From positions 1 through 30,916 of the forward strand of contig CAZDVW010000018.1 of the NCBI GenBank assembly GCA_964509205.1: 30,916 bases of DNA. The letters run 5' to 3'. This stretch comes from Duodenibacillus sp964509205 (GTDB lineage Bacteria; Pseudomonadota; Gammaproteobacteria; Burkholderiales; Burkholderiaceae_F). The stretch's first letter is position 1. Every line of letters starts with the position of its first letter. Positions 23,998 to 30,769 of the stretch are shown piece after piece. The position numbers and the translations under genes were made by a program. The notes under the pieces were generated by a model. It was not told where the DNA came from. It searched no databases and saw nothing but the letters and a program-made list of their open reading frames with translations.

Positions 23998-24651
23998 ATG
24001 CCGCTATCGCACCAGTCGCATGAATTCCTGCGAATTGAAAAATACATTTTTCGAAACAATCCGAGACCGGGCGACAAGGTAGCCACTGAAGACGAGTTGA
24101 TTGAAAAACTGGGCATCACGCGCTATCGGGCGCGTCAAGCATTCGATTTGTTGGTTCAGATGGGCGTCTTGGAGCGATCGAAGCGACGCGGAACGATTGT
24201 CAAGCGCTTGGCAACGAACGACATGACTCAGAATATTCTTGAGCAGTTTAAGTTAGCCGGTTTTGATGAAGTCGAATTTAAAGAGGCGCGTCTGATGATT
24301 GAGTCGGCCGTGATGCCCTTTGTGGCCAAGCGTCTGACGCCGGCCATTCAAGCGCAGATGCGCCGTTTGATCGACAGCATCCGCAGCAATGCCGAGGATC
24401 CGCTTAAAGCCGACTTGTATCTGATGGATTTTCACTTGCTGATGCTTCGCAGCAGCGGCAACCGCGTGATGGAGGTTTTCGCCGGCATTGTACGAACCTA
24501 TTTCGGTTCCACAAAGCACTTGGTGGAAAACGCACCGAAAGATTTCTTCCTAAAACGTGCGGAGTATTGCGAGAAACTTTTAAATGCTTTGGCCATGCAG
24601 GATGTTTTTAAAGCGCAGGCCATTTTGCAGGAAATGATCGCCAGTGCTTGA
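23998..24651 (+). CDS. GntR-family regulator, FadR/FCD subfamily
   Basis: A 217-residue transcription factor. A winged helix-turn-helix occupies about residues 8-75 (GDKVATEDELIEKLGITRYRA, then VLERSKRRGTIV), and an all-helical FCD ligand domain follows (EARLMIESAV, DFHLLML). FCD regulators usually bind small organic acids and often bind short palindromes in their own promoters. The ATG at 23998 follows GAGGAG at the right distance; earlier ATGs lie on the operator itself. The gene is divergent from the Dcu-PrpD operon. I infer that it recognises TTATCGATAA sites here, before the lyase gene and before the second Dcu gene, and that the ligand is the pathway substrate or a product such as fumarate. 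Confidence 0.88.
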   Translation: MPLSHQSHEFLRIEKYIFRNNPRPGDKVATEDELIEKLGITRYRARQAFDLLVQMGVLERSKRRGTIVKRLATNDMTQNILEQFKLAGFDEVEFKEARLMIESAVMPFVAKRLTPAIQAQMRRLIDSIRSNAEDPLKADLYLMDFHLLMLRSSGNRVMEVFAGIVRTYFGSTKHLVENAPKDFFLKRAEYCEKLLNALAMQDVFKAQAILQEMIASA

Positions 24652-24664
24652 CGACATAAAAGAA

Positions 24665-24718
24665 GATCGGCCAAGAATAGGGGTGGTGCGTTGCTACCAT
24701 CGGTATTCTTGACCGATC
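24665..24718. terminator. Long inverted repeat between convergent gntR and EamA genes
   Basis: GATCGGCCAAGAATA (24665-24679) pairs with TATTCTTGACCGATC (24704-24718), 15 positions with one mismatch and a 24-nt loop. Its place between convergent gene ends suggests a shared terminator, though no T-run adjoins either side directly. Confidence 0.45.
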
Positions 24719-24733
24719 ATTGGCAAAATTGAT

Positions 24734-25651
24734 TTATTTTTGCGACGAACTCTCAAAGAGCTTGGCCAGTACTCGGAAGTTTGGCAACACAATGGCCAAA
24801 ATCAAAAGAGCCAAGCCTGCCCAGCGGAATCCCGGGATGTGTTCTCCCAAGAACAAGGCGGCAAACCCAATGGTAAAGGCCGGTTCGAACGAACAGAAGA
24901 TGCCGGCTTCGGTCGCTCCCATCAACTGAATGGCACGCGACAAAAAGATGGTACTCATGACAGTCGAAATCAGGCCGTAAGCGGACACAACGCCGATTTG
25001 CGGGAGGCTGTACTCAACCAAGGTCAGCGGATTGTGCACGAAGCACAGCGCAGCGGCTACGATCGCAATGGTCACGAAAGTTAACTGAAACGCCGATAGG
25101 TTCTTAGCCAATTGCTGCAGACTGATGAGATAGAGCGCATACATGAGGGTCGATAAAAAGCCAAGCGCCAAAGCGAGAGCAGAGACGTGCAAACTCAATG
25201 CATCGGAGAAAATGCAGACGCATCCGAGAATGATCAATGCCACGGAGAGCCACTGGCGCCCCAAAATTTGTTTCTTAAAGATCACCAGATTAATCAGCAG
25301 AACCAAAAGCGGATACACGTAGGTGATCAAGCTCATCATGGAGGCCGGAATGTCCTTTAACGCAAAAACGTAAAGGAGATTTAAAGGCAGCAAAATCAGG
25401 ATGGCAATAAAGACGGCATGCTTAATGAGGTCTTTGGAGAATTTATAAAAGTCTTTCTCAAGCCAGGGACCGATGACGGCCAAGATGAGCGTGGCAAACA
25501 AAAAACGACCATGCAGAATTTCAATACCGCCTAAGCCGGTGATGTAGCCGAGCTTGGCCAATATCGGATTGAGTCCATAGGTCATCGCACTCAGGAGGGC
25601 AAATACGAGCCCCAGTTTCAGTGCTTGTCCATGGTTAGTTGTCTTTTGCAT
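24734..25651 (-). CDS. EamA/DMT-superfamily transporter
   Basis: A 305-residue inner-membrane protein with about ten hydrophobic helices in two EamA repeats, the first opening with ALLSAMTYGLNPILAK and the second near residue 160. Drug/metabolite transporters of this kind usually export amino acids or metabolites. The ATG at 25651 is chosen over a TTG at 25666, but neither has a good Shine-Dalgarno sequence. It lies 85 bases after the lyase stop on the same strand, with a 12-bp hairpin between, so it is probably in the lyase operon at adjusted level. It may export an end product such as an amino acid. The substrate is unknown. Confidence 0.8.
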   Translation of the reverse strand: MQKTTNHGQALKLGLVFALLSAMTYGLNPILAKLGYITGLGGIEILHGRFLFATLILAVIGPWLEKDFYKFSKDLIKHAVFIAILILLPLNLLYVFALKDIPASMMSLITYVYPLLVLLINLVIFKKQILGRQWLSVALIILGCVCIFSDALSLHVSALALALGFLSTLMYALYLISLQQLAKNLSAFQLTFVTIAIVAAALCFVHNPLTLVEYSLPQIGVVSAYGLISTVMSTIFLSRAIQLMGATEAGIFCSFEPAFTIGFAALFLGEHIPGFRWAGLALLILAIVLPNFRVLAKLFESSSQK

Positions 25652-25681
25652 AGCGTCGGTTTTCAAATAGAAGGCGTTCGA

Positions 25682-25719
25682 GACGAGTCGTTGCGAGGGG
25701 GAAAGAACAACGACTCGTC
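25682..25719 (-). promoter_or_regulatory. 12-bp perfect hairpin between lyase and EamA genes
   Basis: GACGAGTCGTTG (25682-25693) is perfectly complementary to CAACGACTCGTC (25708-25719) around a 14-nt loop. No T-run follows on either strand, so it looks like an mRNA processing or stabilising element more than a terminator. Confidence 0.45.
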
Positions 25720-25736
25720 CGACTAGGAGGGGCTAG

Positions 25737-27125
25737 TTATTTGCAAACGTGATCGAGGAATTCCTCGGCGTGCTGCATCTGAACCTTGACGGCTTCCGGA
25801 GCGGTGCCGCCGTAAGACTTACGAGCGCCGACAGAATGCTCAAGGCTGATCGCTTCGTAGATGTCGTCGCCGAAGAGGTCGCACTGCGCCTTGTATTCAT
25901 CCATCGTCATGTCGTAGAAAGTCTTGTCCTTGTCAACGCAGTAACGCACGGTTTGACCGACAACACGGTGCGCTTCGCGGAACGGCATGCCCTTTTTGAC
26001 CAAGTAGTCGGCCATGTCGGTTGCCGTGGAAAAGCCGTTTGTAGCCGCTTGGTACGTGCGCTTGTCGTTGATGCGCATCTTGCGGATCATCGGAGCCATG
26101 ACCTTCATCGTGTCCTGCCACAGGTCAACCAAAGCAAAGCCCAAGTTCTTGTCTTCCTGCATGTCCTTGCAGTAGGTCAGCGGAATGCCTTTCATCATGA
26201 CCAACATGGCATTGAGGTAGCCGTACATGCGGCCCGTGCGGCCCTTGATGAGTTCTGCGTAGTCGCAATTCTTCTTTTGCGGCATGATCGAAGACCCCGT
26301 CGTGAAGTCATCGGAGAGTTCCAAGAACTTGTACTCTTGGCTGGCGAAGATGATGATTTCTTCGCACAGACGCGACATGTGCATGTAGTTCATGCAAGCG
26401 ATGGAGGCGAATTCAATGCAGTAATCTCTGTCGCTGACCGTATCCATGGAGTTTTCCGTCGGCTTGGCAAATCCCAGCTGCTTGGCTGTGGACCAACGGT
26501 CAATCGGGAAGTCGGTTCCGGCAAGAGCGGCAGCGCCCAGCGGGCATTCGCTCAAACGGTCAATAAAGCCCTGCAGGCGATCGTAGTCGCGTTTGAGCAT
26601 CCAGAAATAGGCCATGATCCAGTGAGAGACCATCACAGGCTGAGCGGCCTGCAAGTGCGTAAAGCCCGGCATGATGTGACCGAAATTCTTCTCGGCGATT
26701 TCATAAAGGCTCTTTTGAATTTCAACGATCAGCTTCTGGCATTCGCGAGCGACGTCGCGGTAGTAAAGGTAGACGTCAACGCAGCACTGGTCGTTGCGAG
26801 AGCGCCCCGTGTGAAGGCGGCCGCCGACAGGTCCCACGATTTGCGTTAAACGCTTTTCAATGGCCATGTGGATGTCTTCGTCGGAAGCGTCAAATTCAAA
26901 CTTGCCGTCTTCGATTTCCTTGAGAACTTGTTTCAACCCTTCTTTGATCACGGCAACGTCGTTGAGATTGACGATGCCGGTTTCTCCGAGCATCGTCACG
27001 TGTGCGAGACTGCCTTTCACGTCGTACGGGCACTGGCGTTTCTGGATTTTGATGACGGCACCAAACTCTTCAACGAATTTGGCAGGAACTTCATCAAAAC
27101 GACCACCCCATAACTTCTTGGACAT
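25737..27125 (-). CDS. argH: Argininosuccinate lyase or ASL-like C-N lyase
   Basis: A 462-residue member of the fumarase/aspartase superfamily, ASL branch. Blocks in order: LWGGRF, EDIHMAIE, HTGRSRNDQ, MPGFTHLQAAQP, LAGTDFPIDR, and the mobile catalytic loop GSSIMPQKKN near residue 280 with the active Ser, then CKDMQEDK. ASL cleaves argininosuccinate to arginine and fumarate; EDDS lyase, its close relative, cleaves N-substituted aspartates. After KKN this protein has Cys287 where ASLs usually have Pro, and HTGRSRNDQ is followed by CCV where ATD is common. AGGAG eight bases before the ATG at 27125 fixes the start. It shares the TTATCGATAA operators with the Dcu and MmgE/PrpD genes and has no other arg gene beside it, so a catabolic role is possible; true ArgH remains the main alternative. 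Confidence 0.8.
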   Translation of the reverse strand: MSKKLWGGRFDEVPAKFVEEFGAVIKIQKRQCPYDVKGSLAHVTMLGETGIVNLNDVAVIKEGLKQVLKEIEDGKFEFDASDEDIHMAIEKRLTQIVGPVGGRLHTGRSRNDQCCVDVYLYYRDVARECQKLIVEIQKSLYEIAEKNFGHIMPGFTHLQAAQPVMVSHWIMAYFWMLKRDYDRLQGFIDRLSECPLGAAALAGTDFPIDRWSTAKQLGFAKPTENSMDTVSDRDYCIEFASIACMNYMHMSRLCEEIIIFASQEYKFLELSDDFTTGSSIMPQKKNCDYAELIKGRTGRMYGYLNAMLVMMKGIPLTYCKDMQEDKNLGFALVDLWQDTMKVMAPMIRKMRINDKRTYQAATNGFSTATDMADYLVKKGMPFREAHRVVGQTVRYCVDKDKTFYDMTMDEYKAQCDLFGDDIYEAISLEHSVGARKSYGGTAPEAVKVQMQHAEEFLDHVCK

Positions 27126-27224
27126 TTGTTGTTCTCCTATACCGATAATGGATGTAACTGTGTTTACATGGGATACAAATGAGTGGTGCAAACTCATCTG
27201 CATTTCCCGCATTGTAAAGTCGAA

Positions 27225-27240
27225 TAATTATCGATAAATT
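27225..27240 (-). promoter_or_regulatory. GntR-type operator over the lyase promoter
   Basis: TAATTATCGATAAATT overlaps, on the minus strand, a -10 GATAAT; a -35 TTAGGG lies 17 bp upstream. This repeats the promoter layout of Dcu copy 1. It lies about 100 bases before the lyase ATG. Confidence 0.6.
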
Positions 27241-27334
27241 TATGTAAAACCCTAAAGTTTTCGTTTTTCTTGAATTCATAAATACATTGAAAAATAACGA
27301 ATATATCGTTTTTGAATGCTCTGTATTGTCGATT

Positions 27335-27350
27335 TAAATATCGATAATAT
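27335..27350. promoter_or_regulatory. Second GntR-type operator upstream of the lyase gene
   Basis: TAAATATCGATAATAT has the core TATCGATA; its centre is exactly 110 bp from the operator at 27225-27240, the same distance as the gntR/Dcu pair. Half-site-like ATATCG and TGTCGA lie nearby at 27303 and 27327. Confidence 0.55.
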
Positions 27351-27429
27351 TATTTATTTGAGGCGGATTGTTTGAAAATGAGAGGAGAAATGCTCTCGGA
27401 GGAAACCATTCGGAACGGACAGAAGAGAA

Positions 27430-27456
27430 GAGCGGTCGCCGCAACGTCGACCGCTC
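27430..27456. repeat. 9-bp hairpin in lyase/Fic intergenic region
   Basis: GAGCGGTCG (27430-27438) pairs with CGACCGCTC (27448-27456). It lies about 100 bases downstream of the Fic stop on the minus strand and may end that transcript, but no T-run follows. Apart from this hairpin and the operators, 27126-27553 shows no supported gene. Confidence 0.3.
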
Positions 27457-27553
27457 AATCTCTTGATCTTGGAGGTTAGGCGGAAAGACAAGACCGGTTT
27501 CTTCGAGAGAAAACAGACTTTTTGGCGATTGACGGCCTAAAAGAGCACGAGCA

Positions 27554-28609
27554 TTACCGCTTCGTGTACCACGATCCGCGGGTTTTTCCGTGTTTGATTA
27601 AGTGGTTGTTTTTAACGAGGGTAGCCAAATGTTTTTTGATGGTGTTTTCATTCGCACGGATTGCTTTTACAAGGTCAGAGAACGTGGCTCTGTCTCTTGT
27701 TTCGAAAACTTCCATGATCTTGGCAGAAATTTCTGGCAATTCTAGGTTTTCTAAAGCAGCAACATGAAGTTGTTCGAGTTTGTATTCAAGTCGAATTTTT
27801 TGTTTTTGCAGAGTTTTCAGGAAAAACATTAACCAAGGTTCGTAATCGGGCACTTTATTTAAAGTGGTCTGAGTTTGTCTTAACGCCCTGTAATAGCCTT
27901 CCTTGTTGTCTTCAATGATTGACTCTGTTGAACTGAAGGGGACATAAACATAGCCCGACTTGAGCAACAAAAGATTTGTCAGTGCTCTTGATAATCGGCC
28001 ATTGCCGTCTTGAAACGGGTGAATGGCAAGAAAATTAACGATAAAAATGCCGATCACAATGAGCGGATGGTAGAACTTGTCGGATAGGTTTCTATTGGTC
28101 CAATCAACAAGTTCCTGCATTTTTAAAGGGGTTTCAAAGGGTGTTGCTGTTTCAAAAACAACACCGAGCTCTCTGCCGTCGCTGTCATAGGCGACAACGG
28201 CGTTGGATAACTTTTTGTATTCCCCTTTGTGCTTGGCATCTTTGGAGGAATAATGAAGCAATATCTTATGCAATTGCTTGATGTAGTTTTCAGTGAGCGC
28301 AATCACTTCCCAATCTTCGAAAATGATGTCAGTCAGGTTGGCATAGCCGGCAACTTCTTCTTCGTCACGATTGGCAAACGATTGTTTATCAAGTCTCGAT
28401 AAAAGCTCTTCGACTTGCTTGTCGCTCAGTCGATTGCCTTCGATTCGATTGGAAGAGCCGACGCTTTCAATCGTCGCAATCTTTTTCAGACTTTTCAGCT
28501 TTTCTGGAGCCAGTTTGCCTAATAACTTCCAAGAACCTTTGAATTCATCGATCTCAGAAATGATGGAAAGCATTTGATGATTCAATTTAATATCAATGTT
28601 CTCGAGCAT
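27554..28609 (-). CDS. Fic-domain AMP-transferase, class II self-inhibited, with C-terminal winged helix
   Basis: A 351-residue Fic protein. The active motif HPFQDGNGRLSR starts at His197 and is complete (catalytic His, acidic metal ligand, two Arg). The inhibitory motif SNRIEG (53-58), fitting [S/T]xxxE[G/N], lies N-terminal of the Fic core, which is the class II self-inhibited type. The last 60 residues resemble a winged helix (ATFSDLVKAIRANENTIKKHL), as in SoFic-like proteins. Fic enzymes usually attach AMP to target hydroxyls. The ATG at 28609 has AGGT six bases upstream; one at 28615 is directly against it. A triple repeat overlies the promoter, so autoregulation is likely. It is not the missing partner of the class I antitoxin at 2889, since it has its own inhibitor. 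Confidence 0.88.
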   Translation of the reverse strand: MLENIDIKLNHQMLSIISEIDEFKGSWKLLGKLAPEKLKSLKKIATIESVGSSNRIEGNRLSDKQVEELLSRLDKQSFANRDEEEVAGYANLTDIIFEDWEVIALTENYIKQLHKILLHYSSKDAKHKGEYKKLSNAVVAYDSDGRELGVVFETATPFETPLKMQELVDWTNRNLSDKFYHPLIVIGIFIVNFLAIHPFQDGNGRLSRALTNLLLLKSGYVYVPFSSTESIIEDNKEGYYRALRQTQTTLNKVPDYEPWLMFFLKTLQKQKIRLEYKLEQLHVAALENLELPEISAKIMEVFETRDRATFSDLVKAIRANENTIKKHLATLVKNNHLIKHGKTRGSWYTKR

Positions 28610-28615
28610 AACCAT

Positions 28616-28669
28616 ACCTAATTAGACCTAATATGACCTAATAGTGTGTTATTTTTATCGAATTGTCAA
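28616..28669 (-). promoter_or_regulatory. fic promoter with three phased ATTAGGT repeats
   Basis: On the minus strand a perfect -35 TTGACA (28669-28664) is followed 17 bp on by a weak -10 CACTAT. Then come three direct copies of ATTAGGT at 28642-28636, 28632-28626 and 28622-28616, exactly 10 bp apart, reaching the ribosome site of fic. Confidence 0.6.
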
Positions 28670-28796
28670 GCGCTTGGGCAGTCGTCAGTGCAACCCTGTC
28701 AAGATTCAAAGACAGTGACACTGGTTTGAATAGGTTTTGCAAAACCGTTCATTCACGACAGAAAGAGGATTGTTTTGGAAGGAAAAAAGAGGAGGA

Positions 28797-29161
28797 TGGT
28801 GGAGGTGAGGGGAGTTGAACCCCTGTCCGAAACGATTCTTCCGCCGGATCTACATGCTTAGCCCAATGATTTAAATCTCGTTGCTAGTTCTGCCGATGGA
28901 CGGGCCAACTAACAACCAGCCGCTAAGATTTTCGAGAGCGCCGTCGCGACACCGACGCAACTTAGTCTCTGTATATGACGGTGCTCTTGGTTTTACCCAA
29001 GCCGGACCAGAGACCATCCGGTGCACCGCTCGCGGCGCTTAGGCGGCGAGAGCGAAACGCTCGTTATTGGCGTTTATATTTTTTCCGGCTGTTTAACGAG
29101 GAACCAGACCTCGGCATGCACCGTGCAGCGTCCTACGCCCCGTCGAAGCCAGGACACCCCC
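28797..29161 (-). ncRNA. ssrA: Transfer-messenger RNA (tmRNA, ssrA)
   Basis: A 365-nt tmRNA on the minus strand. The 5' end GGGGGTGTCCTGGCTTCGAC and the 3' end CACCTCCACCA form the 7-bp acceptor stem (one G-U pair), with CCA encoded. The T-arm sequence GGGGTTCAAC... is seen near 28810-28822 on the complement. The tag frame at 29071-29039 starts with the resume codon GCC and encodes ANNERFALAA followed by TAA. With SmpB it rescues stalled ribosomes and tags the peptides for proteolysis. The tag resembles betaproteobacterial ones, the best taxonomic marker in this window. Confidence 0.97.
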
Positions 29162-29173
29162 ACGAATGCTGGC

Positions 29174-29179
29174 ATTATA
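29174..29179 (-). promoter_or_regulatory. -10 box of tmRNA promoter
   Basis: TATAAT on the minus strand ends 13 bases before the mature 5' end of tmRNA. The -35 region (AAAACT at 17 bp) is weak. Confidence 0.55.
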
Positions 29180-29360
29180 TACGTGCTGACTGAGTAAGTT
29201 TTGGTTGCAGAGATGGCGATGCCGCGGCACTGTTGTTCCGCAGAACGCATAATCACTTTTTCTCATATTGGCTAGAACGCTGAGTTCATTAAATAGCATG
29301 GATGAAACCCGCTGTCTAGAGTAAATCCGTGCTGGTTGCAAGTTGTCTGAAATCAGTGCA

Positions 29361-29376
29361 GATCTATCGATAACCA
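29361..29376. promoter_or_regulatory. GntR-type operator before Dcu copy 2
   Basis: GATCTATCGATAACCA contains the core TATCGATAA; it ends ten bases before the ATG and adjoins the ribosome site. This position, close to the start codon, would suit a roadblock repressor site. Confidence 0.5.
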
Positions 29377-29386
29377 AGGGGAATTT

Positions 29387-30703
29387 ATGCTGCTTATTGA
29401 TTCAATCATTGTTATTTTGTGCGTGCTGATCGGCGTTCGCAAAGGCGGCATTGCCGTCGCTTATGCCGGTGCGGCCGGTCTCGCTGTTCTTGTCTTTCTG
29501 TGCGGGTTGCGGCCGACGAGTCCTCCGATTACGGTCATGCTCATTATTCTTGCCGTGACGGCATTGGCCGGCTGTTTGCAGTGCTCAGGCGGTTTGGAGT
29601 ACCTCATCAGCATCGCCGAGAAGATTCTTCGGAAAAATCCGAATCAAATCACAATTGTTGCTCCTATTGTTGTTTTCCTTTTCGTGACCTTCACGGGAAC
29701 GGCCTTCATTGCCATGGCGCTGTTGCCTGTTATTTCAGAGGTGGCGCGTGAGGCAGGGGTACGTCCGGAAAGACCGCTTTCCGTTTCTTGCGTTGCAGCA
29801 AGTCACGGCATTGCCGCCTCTCCGGTGTCTGCCGCAACGGCAGCTCTCGTCGGAATTCTCGCTAATCACGACGTGACGCTCGGACAGATCAGTTCAATTC
29901 TTTTCCCGTCCATTTTGATTGGCGTCGTTCTCGGAGCCTTAAGCGTTTACAAGCGCGGAGCAGAACTGGCAAACGACCCTGTCTTCCTTCAGAAAGTGAA
30001 GAACGGAGAAATTGTTCCGCCTTCTCTCGAGAAGAAAAACTACGTGCCGACCCGAACCGCCAAAATTGCTGTTGCGATTTTTACGCTCACCGTTTTGTCC
30101 ATCGTTATTCTCGGATCCTTCAAGGGATTGATGCCCTCTTGGAACGTCGGCGGGAAGAAGGTGATGCTTTCTGTGGCGCAAGCCATTGAAATCATCTCGC
30201 TGACGGGGTGCTGCCTGATTATGTTCCTGTGCAATGTGAAACCGTCCGTGATGGCGAAGTCAGGCGTTTTCAACGGCGGCGTGATCGGCGTGATGGTGTG
30301 CTTCGGCATTGCGTGGATGGCCGATACGTACTTCGTCGCCCACAAGGCAGAAATGATTGCGATGTTCGGTTCAACCGTCCAAGCCTATCCGTGGCTTTTC
30401 GGTTTCGCACTGTTTGGCTTGGCGGCGATTTTGATGAGCCAAGGCGGTGTAACGGCAGCTCTGATGCCTGTCGGATTGGCTCTTGGCATTCCGGCTCCGT
30501 ACCTCGTTGCACTGGCTCCGGCCGTGTGCGCCGTCTGGTTCTTCCCGATTCAGCCGAACTTGATTACGTCGGTTGCTTTGGATTCAACCGGATCGACAAG
30601 TCTTGGTACCTACATGCTTAATCACAGCAGCATGCGTCCGGGACTTGTGATTTGCATTTCTTCAATTGCCATCGCTTTTGTTCTTTCCAGATTTGTCTTC
30701 TAA
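29387..30703 (+). CDS. Anaerobic C4-dicarboxylate transporter, DcuA/DcuB family (copy 2)
   Basis: A 438-residue inner-membrane carrier. It shows the family blocks GVRKGGIAVAYAGAAGLAVL, GGLEYLISIAEKILRKNP, RPERPLS, and the C-terminal LDSTGSTSLGTYMLNHS signature, which in copy 1 reads FDRTGTTRIGKF. The MSQGGVTAALMPVGLALGI block near residue 360 matches copy 1's YSQASTVAALMP. Expected role: exchange of fumarate, malate or aspartate against succinate. AAGGGG five bases before the ATG fixes the start. The operator core TATCGATAA just upstream links it to the GntR regulon although the tmRNA and Fic genes lie between. A hairpin follows its stop. Confidence 0.9.
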   Translation: MLLIDSIIVILCVLIGVRKGGIAVAYAGAAGLAVLVFLCGLRPTSPPITVMLIILAVTALAGCLQCSGGLEYLISIAEKILRKNPNQITIVAPIVVFLFVTFTGTAFIAMALLPVISEVAREAGVRPERPLSVSCVAASHGIAASPVSAATAALVGILANHDVTLGQISSILFPSILIGVVLGALSVYKRGAELANDPVFLQKVKNGEIVPPSLEKKNYVPTRTAKIAVAIFTLTVLSIVILGSFKGLMPSWNVGGKKVMLSVAQAIEIISLTGCCLIMFLCNVKPSVMAKSGVFNGGVIGVMVCFGIAWMADTYFVAHKAEMIAMFGSTVQAYPWLFGFALFGLAAILMSQGGVTAALMPVGLALGIPAPYLVALAPAVCAVWFFPIQPNLITSVALDSTGSTSLGTYMLNHSSMRPGLVICISSIAIAFVLSRFVF

Positions 30704-30711
30704 ACTGTGAA

Positions 30712-30742
30712 AACCGATCAGGGATTCTTTCCCTGATCGGTT
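30712..30742 (+). terminator. Hairpin after Dcu copy 2
   Basis: A perfect 13-bp stem (30712-30724 with 30730-30742, ends AACCGATC/GATCGGTT) with a 5-nt loop lies eight bases after the stop. No immediate T-run, but TTTTT follows at 30755. Confidence 0.65.
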
Positions 30743-30769
30743 GGATCGCTTAAATTTTTCGGAGGAGAG

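Noticed and set aside
25749..26849. 366-codon plus-strand frame opposite the lyase gene
   Set aside because: Antisense shadow of the lyase coding sequence; His/Val/Arg-rich sequence without domain signatures.
27378..27479. 33-codon plus-strand frame downstream of the operator at 27335-27350
   Set aside because: A GAGAGG site precedes an internal ATG, but there is no good -35 box and the frame contains the hairpin at 27430-27456. Too weak to call a gene.
27554..28609. Fic protein as the toxin partner of the antitoxin at 2889
   Set aside because: This Fic carries its own N-terminal inhibitory motif (class II), whereas VbhA-type antitoxins pair with class I Fic proteins lacking it; the genes are also 25 kb apart.
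28600..29161. Genomic island integrated at the tmRNA 3' end
   Set aside because: The tmRNA 3' end is a common integration site, but no integrase and no repeated tmRNA 3' segment are visible nearby.
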